Source: Candidula unifasciata (lineage: Eukaryota; Mollusca; Gastropoda; Stylommatophora; Geomitridae). Taken from it: a stretch of DNA of 64,000 nucleotides. The stretch lies in assembly GCA_905116865.2 (NCBI GenBank), contig CAJHNH020000565.1:156608-220607 (forward strand), written 5' to 3'. The notes beneath the pieces are model-generated. The model made no database searches. It was not told the DNA's origin and was given only the letters and a program-made list of their open reading frames with translations. Shown here piece after piece: positions 22,479 to 36,351 of this stretch (position 1 is its first letter; each line of letters begins with the position of its first letter). The translations under genes were made by a program, and so were the position numbers.

Positions 22479-23251
22479 GTTTGACAAGTACACTCGTAAA
22501 TCCAATATCTAGATCATGTCAATAAAAGCGAAGATTTCTGTACAAAATCAATGTCAGGACACCGATTCTGTCAGCAGGTTGATGTCGTGATGAATATTTG
22601 ATTCCAGAGTACACATTCAAACACAGAAGTGACATTCGAGTAGCTAAAGAACTTCCTGTCTGACTGGCGATCTTAGGCTCGAATAGACGTCAAGATGTCT
22701 TGGTTTGCCCTGCTAGTTCTCAACCCGATCAGACATACAAATGGGACCACCAGATCTTCAAATTTGTAATGATGGCCATTATAATATTTAACACACCACT
22801 AACCAAGCGATTGGCCAAAACTACAGGACTAGAATAGTATACCGGACACGCCCTGTGCCTTGCAAAAGCTCCTTTATGCAATTTTTAGGTCAAATCAAGG
22901 GTCTTTTTTTTTTAAATCACTGATGTCAGCTACAACTTCTTTCTCCGTCTGCAGTTTGTTGGGATGTTACCCTTTGACTTCATTACATCGTGCCGTGATG
23001 TCGCATTCGTCTCGGCTTGCCTTGTTTTGCGAAAACAAAAACCGTCGCGTTTAACGAGCATGCCCGAAGGGAAAGCCTTTGGTTATAATTGTGGCTTAGG
23101 CTTTTTGAGCCATATAAAATGGCCTAACATTGCTCACCACTAAGACTTCCTGAAAATGATTCTTGCAGTGTTGATGCGATCGAGGGAGACCGACCGAAAT
23201 AGTGTCCCGACCGACGACGAAGCCGTCTACTGACCAGCCAATGGATCCAGA
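22479..23251. other. No gene seen
   Basis: Apparently unique sequence. Short frames of 60-65 codons lack motifs, and no element boundary was found. Confidence 0.5.
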
Positions 23252-24245
23252 CACCAATGATGTCACACTCAGTAACTTTACCAAACACGTCGTGTTGTAG
23301 CCACGCAGTACTCCGTCCCTTGATGTTGCTTGCCGTGATGTTACACTATGACTTTATCACTTTATATAACTCGCCTTTACGTCATCTACATCTAGCATCA
23401 TCACGTTGTACATCCCGCCGTGATGTCACACTCTGGCATCATCACCTTGCACATCCAACCGTAATGTCACACTCTGGCATTATCACCTTGTTTGTCCCGC
23501 CGTGATGTCACACTCTGGCATCATCACTTTGTACTTCCTGCAGTGATGTCACACTCTGGCATCATCATTTTGTAACTTTGGCTGTGATAACACACTCTGG
23601 CATCATCACTTTGTATTTCTGGCTGTGATGTCACACTCTGGCAGCATCACTTTTTACATACCGCGGTGATGTCACACTCTAGCTTCATCACCTTTTACAT
23701 CCCGCTATGATGTCACACTCTGGCATCATCCCTTTGTACATTCCGCGGTGATGTCACACTCTGGCATCATCACCTTGTACATTCCGCCGTTAGGTAACAC
23801 TCTGGCATCATCACTTTGTAACTCTGTCTGTGATGTCAAATTCTAACATCATCACTATGTAACTCTGGTTGTAATGTCATACTCTGGCATCATCACCTTG
23901 TACATCCCGCCATGATCTCACACTCTGGCATCACCACCTTGTACATCCCGCCGTGATTACACACTCTGACATCATCACTTTGTAACTGGCTGTGATGTCA
24001 CATTCTGGCATAATAACATTGCACATCTTGGGGTGATGTCACACTCTGGCATCATCACTTTGTAACTCTGGCTGTGATGTCACATTCTGGCATAATATCA
24101 TTGCACATCTTGCGGTGATGTCACACTCTGGCATCATCATTTTGTAACTCTGGATGTGATATCACACTCTGGCATTTTCACTTTATACATCTTGATGTGA
24201 TGTCAAACTCTGGCTTTATCGCTTTCTATGTCTTGTCGTGACGAG
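23252..24245. repeat. 41-bp minisatellite, about 24 degenerate copies
   Basis: The unit carries GTGATGTCACACTCTGGCAT then catcaccttgtacatcccgcc, with spacing 41 bp (for example 23420, 23461, 23502). GTGATGTCAC is an imperfect 10-bp inverted repeat present in most units. The array is old: units differ at many positions and some have indels, so no frame stays open. Confidence 0.9.
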
Positions 24246-24616
24246 ACACGATGTCATTCTCTTGAAGTTCTTCCCAACACTGAAACCATTGTTCTTCTTT
24301 TGTGTAGTTGCCTTTCTATAGTATGTGTTTCATAATAATCTGGTGTCTGTCCTTTTGTGTGACGACGAGTTTTATTTTATAGAACATGAATCTTTTTATG
24401 TTAAAAATAATCACAGATCGGCGCAAGACAGTTTAAATCAGCTGAGTAGTCAGTCGCAGAACATAATTATTGAGCTCAGGACAGAAACATTTAAACTCAG
24501 AGCACACATGGGTCCAACTGACTCACTTGCAAATGTGGGGAATCGAAGCAAACTCCAGAGCGTGTCTGCAGTCAGAGGGACGTCTCCAGAAGCGACTCAT
24601 CAAGAAACAATTGTAA

Positions 24617-26258
24617 GAAACCAGTGAAGACCTCGAGTGAACTGTACAGGTTGTGAGGAACCAGTGGAGACCTGGAGTGAACTGTCCAAGTTGTGAGGAA
24701 CCAGTGAAGACCTGGAGTGAACTGTACAAGTTGTGAGGAACCAGTGGAGACCTGGAGTGAACTGTACAAGTTGTGAAGAACCAGTGGAGACCTGGAGTGA
24801 ACTGTACAAGTTGTGAGGAACCAGTGGAGACCTGGAGTGAACTGTACAAGTTGTGAGGAACCAGTGGAGACCTGGAGTGAACTGTACAAGTTGTGAGGAA
24901 CCAGTGGAGACCTGGAGTGAACTGTACAAGTTGTAAGGAACCAGTGGAGACCTGGAGTGAACTGTCCAAGTTGTAAGGAACCAGTGGAGACCTGGAGTGA
25001 ACTGTCCAAGTTGTGAGGAACCAGTGGAGACCTGGAGTGAACTGTACAAGTTGTGAGGAACCATTGGAGACCTGGAGTGAACTGTACAAGTTGTAAGGAA
25101 CCAGTGGAGACCTGGAGTGAACTGTCCAAGTTGTAAGGAACCAGTGGAGACCTGGAGTGAAATGTACAAGTTGTGAGGAACCAGTAAAGAAGTGAAGTGC
25201 ACTGTCCAAGATGCAAGGAACTAGTGCATATCTGAAGTGCACTGTCCATGTTTTGAGGAACCAGTAAAGACCTAGAATGCACTGTACAAGTTGCGATGAA
25301 CCAGTGAAAACCTCGAGTGAAATATCCAAGTTGTGAGGAACCAGTGAAGACCTGAAGTGCACTGTCCAAGTTTTGAGGAACCAGTGAAGACCTCGAGTGC
25401 ACTGTCCACGTTGTGAGGAACCAGTGAAGACCTCGAGTGAACTGTCCAAGTTGTGAGAAACCAGTGAAGACCTGGAGTGCACTGTACAAGTTGTGAGGAA
25501 CCAGTGAAGATCTCGAGTGAACTGTCCAAGTAGTGAAAAACCAGTAAAGACTTTAAGTGCACTGTCCAAGTTATAAGGAACCAGTAAAGACCACAAGTGC
25601 ACTGTACAAGTTTGAGGAACCAGTGAAGACATGGAGTGCACTGTATAAATTGTGAGGAACCAGTGAAGATCTAAAGTGCACTGTACAATTTGTGAGGAAC
25701 CAGTGAAGATCTAAAGTGCACTGTACAATTTGTGAGGAACCGGTGAAGACCTCGAGTGCACTGTCCAAGTTGTGAGGAACCAGTGAAGACCTAGAGTGCA
25801 CTGTACAAGTTTTGAAGAACCAGTCAAGACCTCGAGTGCACTGTCCACGCTGTGAGGAACCAGTGAAGACCTCAAGTGAACCGTCCAAGTTGTGAGGAAA
25901 CATTCAAGACCTGCAGTAAACTGTCCAAGTTGTGAGGAAACAGTCAAGACCTGGAGTAAACTGTCCAAGTTGTGAGGAAACAGTCAAGACCTGGAGTAAA
26001 CTGTCCAAGTTGTGGGGAACCAGTGAAGACCTGGAGTAAACTGTCCAAGTGGTGAGGAACCAGTGAAGACCTGGAGTAAACTGTCCAATTTGTGAGGAAA
26101 CAGTCAAGACCTGGAATGTACTGTCCAAGTTGTGAGGAAACTGTCAAGGCCTCGAGTAAACTGTCCAAGTTGTGAGGAAACAGTCAAGACCTGGAGAAAA
26201 CTGTCCAAGTTGTGGGGAACCAGTGAAGACCTGGAGTGTACTGTCCAAGTGGTGACAT
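24617..26258. repeat. 40-bp minisatellite, about 41 copies
   Basis: The unit is GAGGAACCAGTGGAGACCTG plus gagtgaactgtacaagttgt, 40 bp. The section 24640-25180 is very uniform, while 25180-26250 is more varied (CTCGAGTGCACTG, AAACAGTCAAGACC). On the minus strand the unit has no stop in any of the three frames, so overlapping frames of about 200, 305 and 372 codons occur together in all three phases. A 40-residue peptide period results. This is a property of the repeat and not evidence for a gene. Confidence 0.95.
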
Positions 26259-26974
26259 GTACCGGCATAAATGTACTAAGAGGTTACAGTCGAGAGGATC
26301 GACTTCATTGCACTGGGTTATATCCCATATGGCTCGGTCTCTCTCCGCAAAACGGCCAGCCGTCTGCCAAGAGCGTCGCAGAAAGCATCAACACCGTAGC
26401 TGTGGCGTCGATCCCCAAAGGTCTCCTTAAAAATTGCACTCGTGAATCTAAAAAGACAGATACGAAACGAACCTACGACTTCCAAAGCGCGAGGCAAACG
26501 ACTTGACCAATTCGTCGCTTCCATAAGTACAGCAAACTTTAATAGCTGGATATCTGGTTCACTAATTTCCCGGGCATGTCTTTAAAGGTGAATGTGTTTA
26601 CAGGCGAGAGGATGAGCATTAGAGGGACCGGGTCTTTATCTTCTAACAGCTGGGTCGATCTCATCGCAAGACACGAACATCTTTAGCTTTAGCTAGAATC
26701 TTTATGAATCTCTGAATAATTTATACTTACAAACCGAACCGAAACCTCCGACATCCACAGCAAGACAAATAACTTTACCCTTCGCCGTGACTAATTTGTT
26801 GCCAACTTTTTTTGTAAATAGTAGTTTGTATATCGTAGTTTGTCTGTTCCTGGATTCGCTCCCGATCCCTCGACTGTCGGTTACAATGAACCAATCACTC
26901 ACGTCGTGCCAACATCCAATCCAAAACCTCAGCAGTTACTGGCTCAAACCATGACATGTGACCACACTCAGGAG

Positions 26975-27051
<77 letters not shown>

Positions 27052-27351
27052 AAACATGATTCCTTATGACTGTTATATCTGTTTCACAGCCGACCAAATG
27101 TTTTGGCCGGTTGATCACGTATCCAGTCCGCAATTTCCAAGCCGATAATTCTGGAAGTCCGAAGTTTTGCCTCTACCGTTTACAAGATTTCAATTCTGCA
27201 AGTGCTGCGTCCGGTTTGATTGCCGGGAAAACACGTTTGTTTTTTGGCACGTATAAAGATCGACTGTGTCTCTATGTTTGTCGGTGTGTCTGCCTGCCTG
27301 CAGTCTTTAAGTAAAATAGGACGCGTACAAAAACAGTGGAATAAGTTGTAA
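26259..27351. other. No gene seen; GA microsatellite at 26977-27048
   Basis: Holds (GA)n at about 26977-27048 in otherwise apparently unique sequence. Overlapping frames of up to about 124 codons on both strands at 26130-26525 partly overlap the 40-bp array and carry no recognisable domain. Confidence 0.55.
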
Positions 27352-28835
27352 GCTAAGTACAGTTTTATACTTCTGACATGGTATGACGCAATACAAACAG
27401 TGTTATACTTCTAACATGGTATAGCGCAATACAAACAGTGTTATACTTCTGATATGGTATAGCGCAATACAAACAGTGTTATACTTCTGATATGGTATAG
27501 CGCAATACAAACAGTGTTATACTTCTGATATGGTATAGCGCAATACAAACAGTGTTATACTTCTGATATGGTATAGCGCAATACAAACAGTGTTATACTT
27601 CTAACATGTTATGACGCAATACAAACAGTTTTATACTTCTAATATGGTATGACGCAATACAAACAGTGTTATACTTCTAACATGGTATAGCGCAATACAA
27701 ACAGTGTTATACTTCTAATATGGTATGACGCAATACAAACAGTGTTATACTTCTAACATGTTATGACGCAATACAAACAGTGTTATACTTCTGATATGGT
27801 ATGACGCAATACAAACAGTGTTATACTTCTAACATGTTATGACGCAATACAAACAGTGTTATACTTCTAACATGTTATGACGCAATACAAACAGTGTTAT
27901 ACTTCTAACATGTTATGACGCAATACAAACAGTGTTATACTTCTAACATGTTATGACGCAATACAAACAGTGTTATACTTCTAACATGTTATGACGCAAT
28001 ACAAACAGTGTTATACTTCTAACATGTTATGACGCAATACAAACAGTGTTATACTTCTAACATGTTATGACGCAATACAAACAGTGTTATACTTCTAACA
28101 TGTTATGACGCAATACAAACAGTGTTATACTTCTAACATGTTATGACGCAATACAAACAGTGTTATACTTCTAACATGTTATGACGCAATACAAACAGTG
28201 TTATACTTCTAACATGTTATGACGCAATACAAACAGTGTTATACTTCTAACATGTTATGACGCAATACAAACAGTGTTATACTTCTAACATGTTATGACG
28301 CAATACAAACAGTGTTATACTTCTAACATGTTATGACGCAATACAAACAGTGTTATACTTCTAACATGTTATGACGCAATACAAACAGTGTTATACTTCT
28401 AACATGTTATGACGCAATACAAACAGTGTTATACTTCTAACATGTTATGACGCAATACAAACAGTGTTATACTTCTAACATGTTATGACGCAATACAAAC
28501 AGTGTTATACTTCTAACATGTTATGACGCAATACAAACAGTGTTATACTTCTAACATGTTATGACGCAATACAAACAGTGTTATACTTCTAACATGTTAT
28601 GACGCAATACAAACAGTGTTATACTTCTAACATGTTATGACGCAATACAAACAGTGTTATACTTCTAACATGTTATGACGCAATACAAACAGTGTTATAC
28701 TTCTAACATGTTATGACGCAATACAAACAGTGTTATACTTCTAACATGTTATGACGCAATACAAACAATGTTATACTTCTAACATGTTATGACGCAATAC
28801 AAACAGTGTTATACTTCTAACATGTTATGACGCAG
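27352..28835. repeat. 38-bp satellite, about 39 copies, strongly homogenised
   Basis: The unit is GTTATACTTCTAACATGTTA plus tgacgcaatacaaacagt, 38 bp. From about 27820 to 28830 the copies are almost identical. From 27352 to about 27800 there are variants GATATGGTATAGCG and AACATGGTATAGCG. Every homogenised unit contains the perfect palindrome TAACATGTTA. No long frame arises. Confidence 0.97.
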
Positions 28836-29699
28836 TACAATAGCAAACCAGCATATAAATTTCCATTGAATTAAAACGTATTATTACGAGTATTCGAACA
28901 TGCGAGGCACAGTGAGAAGTGATAATATCAGACAGAATATGGAAACAACCTCGTGCCCAGAAGTCATTTAAAAGCAGACTAAGTCTTAGTCTAAGTCGAA
29001 GGTTTAACGTCACCGCATTCGCGTCACTCAGACTTGCGCCTTTCCTGTGCCAGTGCAAATGAAATGCAATGTCCCTCGTTATCTCCTGTTAAAAAAAAAA
29101 AAAACTGTTGAACAAATGATCAATCCCAGCACAATCTAGAATTATTCGTTGTTGATGGAAGTAGTCAGTCACAATAAGTTGGCTGCACACATGTCAAATT
29201 ACTACACGAGGTATTTCGCCAGCCCATACCCAAGCCGGCTACCAGCCATATTGTATACGACGACTTAGCTACTGCACAAATGAAAGGCATTCCACAGAAA
29301 ACCACAGCTCACAGTGAGGTAATAAGCATTAAACTCAGTAGCTAAGGCAGCGAAACCGTAGACTTTCGTCCATATGTGGAATCTGCATAAGCAAAGCGCT
29401 GTAGGAAGCAACACTTATTTCGCAGCTAAACATGTTGCCAAACCGAGTCCTCCATATTTGACCACAAGTCTTCAGCAAATTAAATGATTCGGTTATCCAA
29501 TTAGAATCCAGCCGCAACAATTACCAACACAGATTGTTTCGTGTATTGTCATTCTGAACTTCCTCAAATTGGCCAAGCTGATAAATGTTTTTGTGCTAAT
29601 TTCTTCTTAATTGTATGGACGTAAGAACTTCAAGTTGAATGACTGTCCTTTAAAAGGCCTAATGTATTGTGTTTCGTTACATTCATTCATTTATCTTCA
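28836..29699. other. No gene seen
   Basis: Apparently unique sequence with an A run near 29092-29104. Frames of up to 77 codons have no recognisable content. Confidence 0.5.
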
Positions 29700-30990
29700 T
29701 GTTGTGCCATTATGTGACACATAAGGCTCACAGTCTATTCTCAGTTCCTGTCTATCCTGTGCGATCAATTCTATATAATGGATGAAATCCAGTCAAGCGC
29801 CTTTGGCCCCTTTTATCAACGTTCACCTTGGGGTTTCTCCTGAACTTCCTCGTTTACAAAATCTCTTCATGTTCTATTTCAGTGCCTGTGTGGTGATTCT
29901 CTGTTCGTCTCTTGTCATAATGTGTCCAATAAGGCGGCATCGTCTCTGTCTTAGAACTGTTGATACTAGTGGCTGTCCAGACATTTCTCTGATTTCTTCA
30001 CCCCTAATGTTCGCAGTTTTAATGAGGCATTTCTTTTCGAATGCATTTAACTTTCGTTTCATGTCTTTACTGGTATTCCAACTTTCACTGGCATATGTTA
30101 GAACTAAAATAACATTATAATAGAACAAAACTTGACTTGTTTCTAAAATTAAGTTAAAGCTCCATGTTTTGTTCAACCTTCTGAAAGCTGCTAATGCCTT
30201 GGTGGTGAGTGGCAAAACTGTTTTAACTTTGTTGCTACCAAATAAGTCAAATGATCTGTGACTTTAATTATTTTGTTGCTTTCTTTATTGTTACTTCTGA
30301 CTGATTTGTTACTGGTGTCTTCAATATATGTACCTTTTAATAACTGCTTTACAGTCCACACTGTGGTGCTAAGTTTGCTAACTTATCTGCTTCTCTTTGC
30401 GTGCTATTGCTGTTCTTAGATAACAGAACAATATTATCTACAAAATCCAGCTGTGTATCCCCTATCTAGTCAATGCCGATGTTTCAAAAACAACAGTTAT
30501 ACTTTACCCAGTCAACAGCTGTAGCAAATAATGAAAACAATATAAAATAGCTCACCGTTTCACGATAGTTCAACTGCAAACCAATCGCTTCAACCATCAT
30601 CTGTTCGTACCACACCCTCAGAGTCTTCATATATTGCTTTAATAATGTGTATTATTTTCATTGGTGCACCAACGCATTCTAAAAATGCCGACAGTGATGT
30701 TCCGTGTAAGCTGTCACAAGCCTGATGTAGTTGATGACATTCAAAATGAGGGGTCGTGTTTGATTGCTCCTCTAAAACTAATCTCGAGGTAAATATGTGA
30801 TCTAAGCAACTTCGTCTGGTGGAAACCTGCTTGCTTCACTCTCAGGATTGGGCCGTGCCCACTACCGTTCTCATTCTGTTGAGAATTATTTTCTTAGACG
30901 CTACTAGTACCCGAGTAATTCCTTTACTTGTTCCAGTCCGTGAGATTACCTTTCTTTGGAATTGTAACAATTATTTATGTCTTTCATTGG
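29700..30990 (-). pseudogene. Degenerate LINE reverse transcriptase and C-terminus
   Basis: Read on the minus strand from high to low coordinates there is a motif A region HQACDSLHGTSLSAF (about 30690-30745, family pattern IDFxKAFDS), then VGAPMKIIHIIKAIYEDSEG, then a motif C strand LDFVDNIVLLS (about 30418-30450, family pattern LDFADDIxLLS, with the second catalytic Asp replaced by Asn). Further on come YASESWNTSKDMKRKLNAFE near 30030-30100, GEEIREMSG, LRQRRCRLIGHIMTRDEQR, and AQDRQELRIDCEPYVSHNGT at about 29700-29765. Many stops and frameshifts separate these pieces. A second, related copy lies at 59330-60135. The element is inactive. Its 5' part is not visible. Confidence 0.75.
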
Positions 30991-30999
30991 TTTTGGATT

Positions 31000-31611
31000 T
31001 GTTTCCTCAAATAAGATTCTATAAAACAAATCTTTTACTCGGTTTATGGTAACGTCATTTGCTGCTTTGAGCATTTCAGCAGAATTTTCAGCATTACCCG
31101 CTGCCTTATTTTTTGTTATTGACTAAATTGATTACCTCCTTGATTTTCATATACAAAAATTATTTTTATAAATTTATGTTTACATGGTATTTTAAGCCTT
31201 TCCTGCAAGTTTCTGTAGCAAGATACATTTTACTGGATGGAAGAGCTAGCTCCACCCCTTTCTTTTTTCTCATCCGTGCTTGGGACCGGCAGTGGCGGGG
31301 ATCAATATTACATATTAGATGAAGGCACCAGAAAAAAAAGAATATTATCTATTGTATTAGTAATTGATAGTTTTTCTATAGATAGCTAAAGGGATAGCTT
31401 CTGCATGACTAATGTTTGTAATTTTTCTATTGTTACAATAGATTTTGTTTTATTTTTATGTGAATTTGTACGTACACTGCTAAGCAAGTCTTAAATTTTC
31501 TGCCTGTTTCATTTCGAAAATCGTTAAAACACCTCACTTTGACTTGAAAACTAGCACGATTTTCGATAACTCTCCAAACATGTAATTTATTGTAAAGACT
31601 AAGTGAGAGCT
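31000..31611. other. No gene seen, AT-rich
   Basis: AT-rich sequence between a decayed LINE and the 25-bp array. No motif, element end or RNA gene recognised. Confidence 0.5.
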
Positions 31612-32640
31612 CAGTAAGTTTGCCTAGTCAGTATTTGTAAATGTTTGCATAGTCAGTATTTATGTAAGTTTGCCTAGTCAGTATTTATGTCAGTTTGCCT
31701 AGTCAATATTTATATATGTTTGCCTAGTCAGTATTTATGTAAGTTTGCCTAGTCAATTTTTATAAATGTTTGCCTAGTTAGTATTTAAGTAAGTTTGCCT
31801 AGTCAGTATTTATGTAAGTTTCCCTCGTCAGTATTTACGTAAGTTTGCCTAGTCAGTATTTATGTAAGCTTGCCTAGTCAGTATTTATATAAGTTTGCCT
31901 TGTAAGTATTTATAAGAGTTTGCCTAGTCAGTATTTATATAAGTTTGCCTAATCAGTATTTACATAAGTTAGCCTAGTCAGTATTTATATAAGTTTTGCT
32001 TAGTCAGTATTTATATGAGTTTGCCTAGTGAGTATTTATATAAGTTAGCATAGTCATTATTTTTATAAGTTTGCCTAGTCAGTATTTATATAAGTTAGCA
32101 TAGTAAGTATTTATATAAGTTTGCCTAGTCAGTATTTATATCAGTTTGCCTAGTCAGTATTTATAACAGTTTGCTTTGTCAGTATTTATAACAGGTTGCC
32201 TAGTCAGTATTTATATGAGTTTGCCTAGTCAGTATTTATATACGTTTGCCTAGTCAGAATTTATATACGTTTGTCTAGTCAGAATATATATAAGTGTGCC
32301 TAGTCAGCATTTATATAGGTTTACCTAGTCAGTATTTATATAAGTTTGCCTAGTCAGTATTTACATAAGTTTGCCTAGTCAGAATTTATATACGTTTGCC
32401 TAGTCAGAATTTATATACGTTTGCCTAGTCAGTATTTATATAAGTTTGCCTAGTCAGTATTTATATAATTTAGCCTTATCAGTATTTATATAGGTTTGCC
32501 TAGTCAGTATTTATATAAGTTTGCCTAGTCAGTATTTATAACAGTTTGCCTTGTCAGTTTCTATAACAGTTTGCCTCGTCAGTATTTATATAAGTTTGCC
32601 TAGTTAGTATTTATAACAGTTTGCCTTGTCAGTATTTATA
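31612..32640. repeat. 25-bp minisatellite, about 41 copies
   Basis: The unit is GTTTGCCTAGTCAGTATTTA plus tataa. Most copies are 25 bp, with scattered substitutions (AATCAGT, TTAGCATAG, AACAG). The first units, near 31612-31680, include 24-bp versions. Copy divergence is moderate throughout, so no recently amplified core is evident. Confidence 0.95.
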
Positions 32641-32799
32641 TGAACCTATCGGATCTTGTAGTGTTCGTCCGGTTGATAATCATTACGCAACAGGACACAC
32701 AAAAATGTCTCCCTTACATACATATTTTGCTGGCAAAAAAAGGGAGGATAAGGGGTATAATCCTAGTTTAGGAGCATTATAATAGTAGTAGACTAAAAA

Positions 32800-33062
32800 A
32801 CCATTTTCCACGCCTTCAGGCGTACTGGGCATAGATGGGTAGACCTTTATTTTATAGACCAATCGGTACTCGGTGGGTGATGTGGTCAGCATCACGCCGG
32901 CTGCCTTTACTTTCCAGGATTGTACAGGGTGCCCACTCAAGGTTGAGTCGACCTGGAAGGCAAGTTTATTTTAAACAAAACAAAACAATCTGCCTCAAAA
33001 CCAGGACACACGATCTTTCGATCCGCAGGCCAGCCTCTTGCCGGTAGACCAGGCTGGCTCAG
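32800..33062 (-). mobile_element. SINE family A, minus strand, head expanded into an array
   Basis: Reverse complement matches the family body: AGGTCGACTCAACCTTGAGT, AAAGTAAAGGCAGCCGGCGT, GATGCTGACCACATCACCCA and a GATTGGTCTATAAAATAAAG block, then a CGCCTGAAGGCGTGG end. The tRNA-like head lies at 32995-33062 (CCAGCCTGGTCTACCGGCAA in the sense direction). That head is the first unit of the 68-bp array that follows. Confidence 0.85.
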
Positions 33063-33872
33063 TCAAAACCCGGACACACGATCTTTCGATCCGCAGGCCA
33101 GCCTCTTGCCGGTACACCAGGCTGGCTCAGTCAAAACCCGGACACACGATCTTTCGATCCGCAGGCCAGCCTCTTGCCGGTACACCAGGCTGGCTCAGTC
33201 AAAACCCGGACACACGATCTTTCGATCCGCAGGCCAGCCTCTTGCCGGTAGACCAGGCTGGCTCAGTCAAAACCAGGACACACGATCTTTCGATCCGCAG
33301 GCCAGCCTTTTGCCGGTACACCAGGCTGGCTCAGTCAAACCCGGACACACGATCTTTCGATCCGCAGGCCAGCCTCTTGCCGGTACACCAGGCTGGCTCA
33401 GTCAAAACCAGGACACACGATCTTTCAATCCGCAGGCCAGCCTCTTGCCGGTAGACCAGGCTGGCTCAGTCAAACCCGGACACACGATCTTTCGATCCGC
33501 AGGCCAGCCTCTTGCCGGTACACCAGGCTGGCTCAGTCAAAACCCGGACACACGATCTTTCGATCCGCAGGCCAGCCTTTTGCCGGTACACCAGGCTGGC
33601 TCAGTCAAACCCGGACACACGATCTTTCGATCCGCAGGCCAGCCTCTTGCCGGTACACCAGGCTGGCTCAGTCAAAACCCGGACACACGATCTTTCGATC
33701 CGCAGGCCAGCCTCTTGCCGGTAGACCAGGCTGGCTCAGTCAAAACCAGGACACACGATCTTTCGATCCGCAGGCCAGCCTCTTGCCGGTAGACCAGGCT
33801 GGCTCAGTCAAAACCCGGGCACACGATCTTTCGATCCGCAGGCCAGCCTCTTGCCGGTACACCAGGCTGGCT
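32995..33872. repeat. 68-bp minisatellite derived from a SINE head, about 13 copies
   Basis: The unit contains GGACACACGATCTTTCGATC, CGCAGGCCAGCCTCTTGCCG, GTACACCAGGCTGGCTCAGT and caaaaccc, and repeats every 68 bp (67 in units with one A fewer). The proximal unit is continuous with the body of a minus-strand SINE A copy and corresponds to its tRNA-like head. Units are almost identical, differing mainly at GTACACC/GTAGACC and CCCGG/CCAGG. A plus frame repeating HDLSIRRPASCR is open for up to 228 codons only because the period and stops allow it. Confidence 0.93.
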
Positions 33873-34929
33873 AACATAATAATTGTAATAAAAATAAAAA
33901 ACAATAATAAAACAGTAATAGTGTAATGTACTCACTGACAAGCAAATATAATACTACAGTGAAGTGTAATCATAAGACTGTCCCAGGTACAACATATCAA
34001 GGAAAAACTTGTGGCCGCGAGAAAGACCGGTGCAAGCCAAACTCCACGGCTCGCTGAATGAACTACGACAGACAGACAGTTCACACTAGAGACAAAATTA
34101 CAGATATAAATCATCTTTTTCAAGTGAACGAAAGAAGAAGAATAACATATTTTTGATATTTAATACTGTACAACGTTATTTAAAAAGGGGGGGGGTGGGG
34201 TGGCACTTAGCCCAATGTTTTTTGCAGTGGGGCACGGGAAAGGGGGAGGGGGTGATGGTCCTAGACCCCCATTATAAACACTTGTGTGTGTGTGTGTGGG
34301 GAAAAGGGGGGGGGGGAGGTGGGTTCAACTGGCCTGATCCCTGGACTCAGGTGCCCCTTGAGTTTCAGGAGATGTTCTGGGAAGCAGCGATGTTCAGCGC
34401 GAGATTGGGGCATTTTCCATCCACTGACGGCTGATTTATGGAACTGACTATAGACTGACACCATAGACTGACACCATAGACTGACACCATAGACTGACAC
34501 CATACACTTAATATATCTCAACATAACTGGAAAACAGTTGCTTATTTTGCTTAGCTTTATATCGCCGCTGGCTTTTACCCACTTGCATAATAAAATAAAA
34601 AGGGAATCAAAACGAAATAACAAGAAAAACGAACATATGCGTATGAATATAATGACAAAGCAATCAACGGAAACTGCAACTTTGCAAAGACGTGTAAATT
34701 TACAGAGATGTCCAACTAACGAAACAAACATTGACATTTAATATAAAAAGTGAGCTTGTTATCGAGTTCATTGGAGGATGACTCATCCCATTAGCATAAA
34801 GTGTGATCATTTCTCCTTCCTCTTCAGTGGTGACAGAAATCAAACTCCAGACAAGCAATGACAGTAGAAGATGGAAAGAGAAAGCGAAACCGACAGTTAG
34901 AATCTCGAGGTAAAAAGATAGACAGATAA
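33873..34929. other. No gene seen; G-rich tract and 13-bp repeat
   Basis: Has G-rich tracts at about 34183-34320 and five tandem copies of a 13-bp unit CATAGACTGACAC at about 34447-34505. The rest has no recognisable coding or element content. Confidence 0.55.
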
Positions 34930-35779
<850 letters not shown>

Positions 35780-35854
35780 AAGAGAGTATATTATCCAAAC
35801 TCTAGCAATATCTAAACGATTTTCTGCCACGAAACCTGAATGACATGATCTTGA

Positions 35855-36296
35855 AATTTAAGGATTATAACCAAGATAAGGATTATTTACACTCTAAGGA
35901 TTATTCACAATATAAGGAATATTCACAAGATAAGGATTATTCACAATTCAAGGATTATTCACAATATAAGGATTATTCACAAGATAAGGATTATTCACAA
36001 GATAAGGATTATTCACAAGATAAGGATTATTCACAAGATGATAAGGATTGTTCATGAGAGAAGGATTATTCGTAAGATAAGGATTATTTACAAGATAAGG
36101 ATTATTTACAAGATAAGGATTATTAACAAGATAAGGATTATTAACAAGATAGGGATTATTTCCAAGATAATGATTATTAACAAGATAGGGTTTATTCCCA
36201 AGATAATGATTATTCACAAGATAAGGATTATTCACACAATAAGGATTATTAATAAGATAATAATTACTCACAAGATAAGGACTATTCACAAGATAA
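35855..36296. repeat. 18-bp minisatellite, copy 1 (about 24 units)
   Basis: Units AAGGATTATTCACAAGAT repeat every 18 bp with substitutions (CACAATAT, TTACAAGAT, AACAAGAT). The array sits between GATA repeats and a minus-strand SINE, and the whole arrangement recurs at 37270. Confidence 0.95.
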
Positions 36297-36351
36297 GACA
36301 CAGACACACAGACACACATACACGCAGCAAAAGACACACATGTATTTTAAG

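Noticed and set aside
24523..25641. 372-codon minus frame as a repeat protein
   Set aside because: All three frames of the 40-bp repeat are open at once, so openness is a property of the unit. There is no frame preference.
35855..36296. Telomere-like or interstitial telomeric repeat
   Set aside because: The unit is 18 bp and unrelated to TTAGGG. No telomeric runs were seen anywhere in the window.
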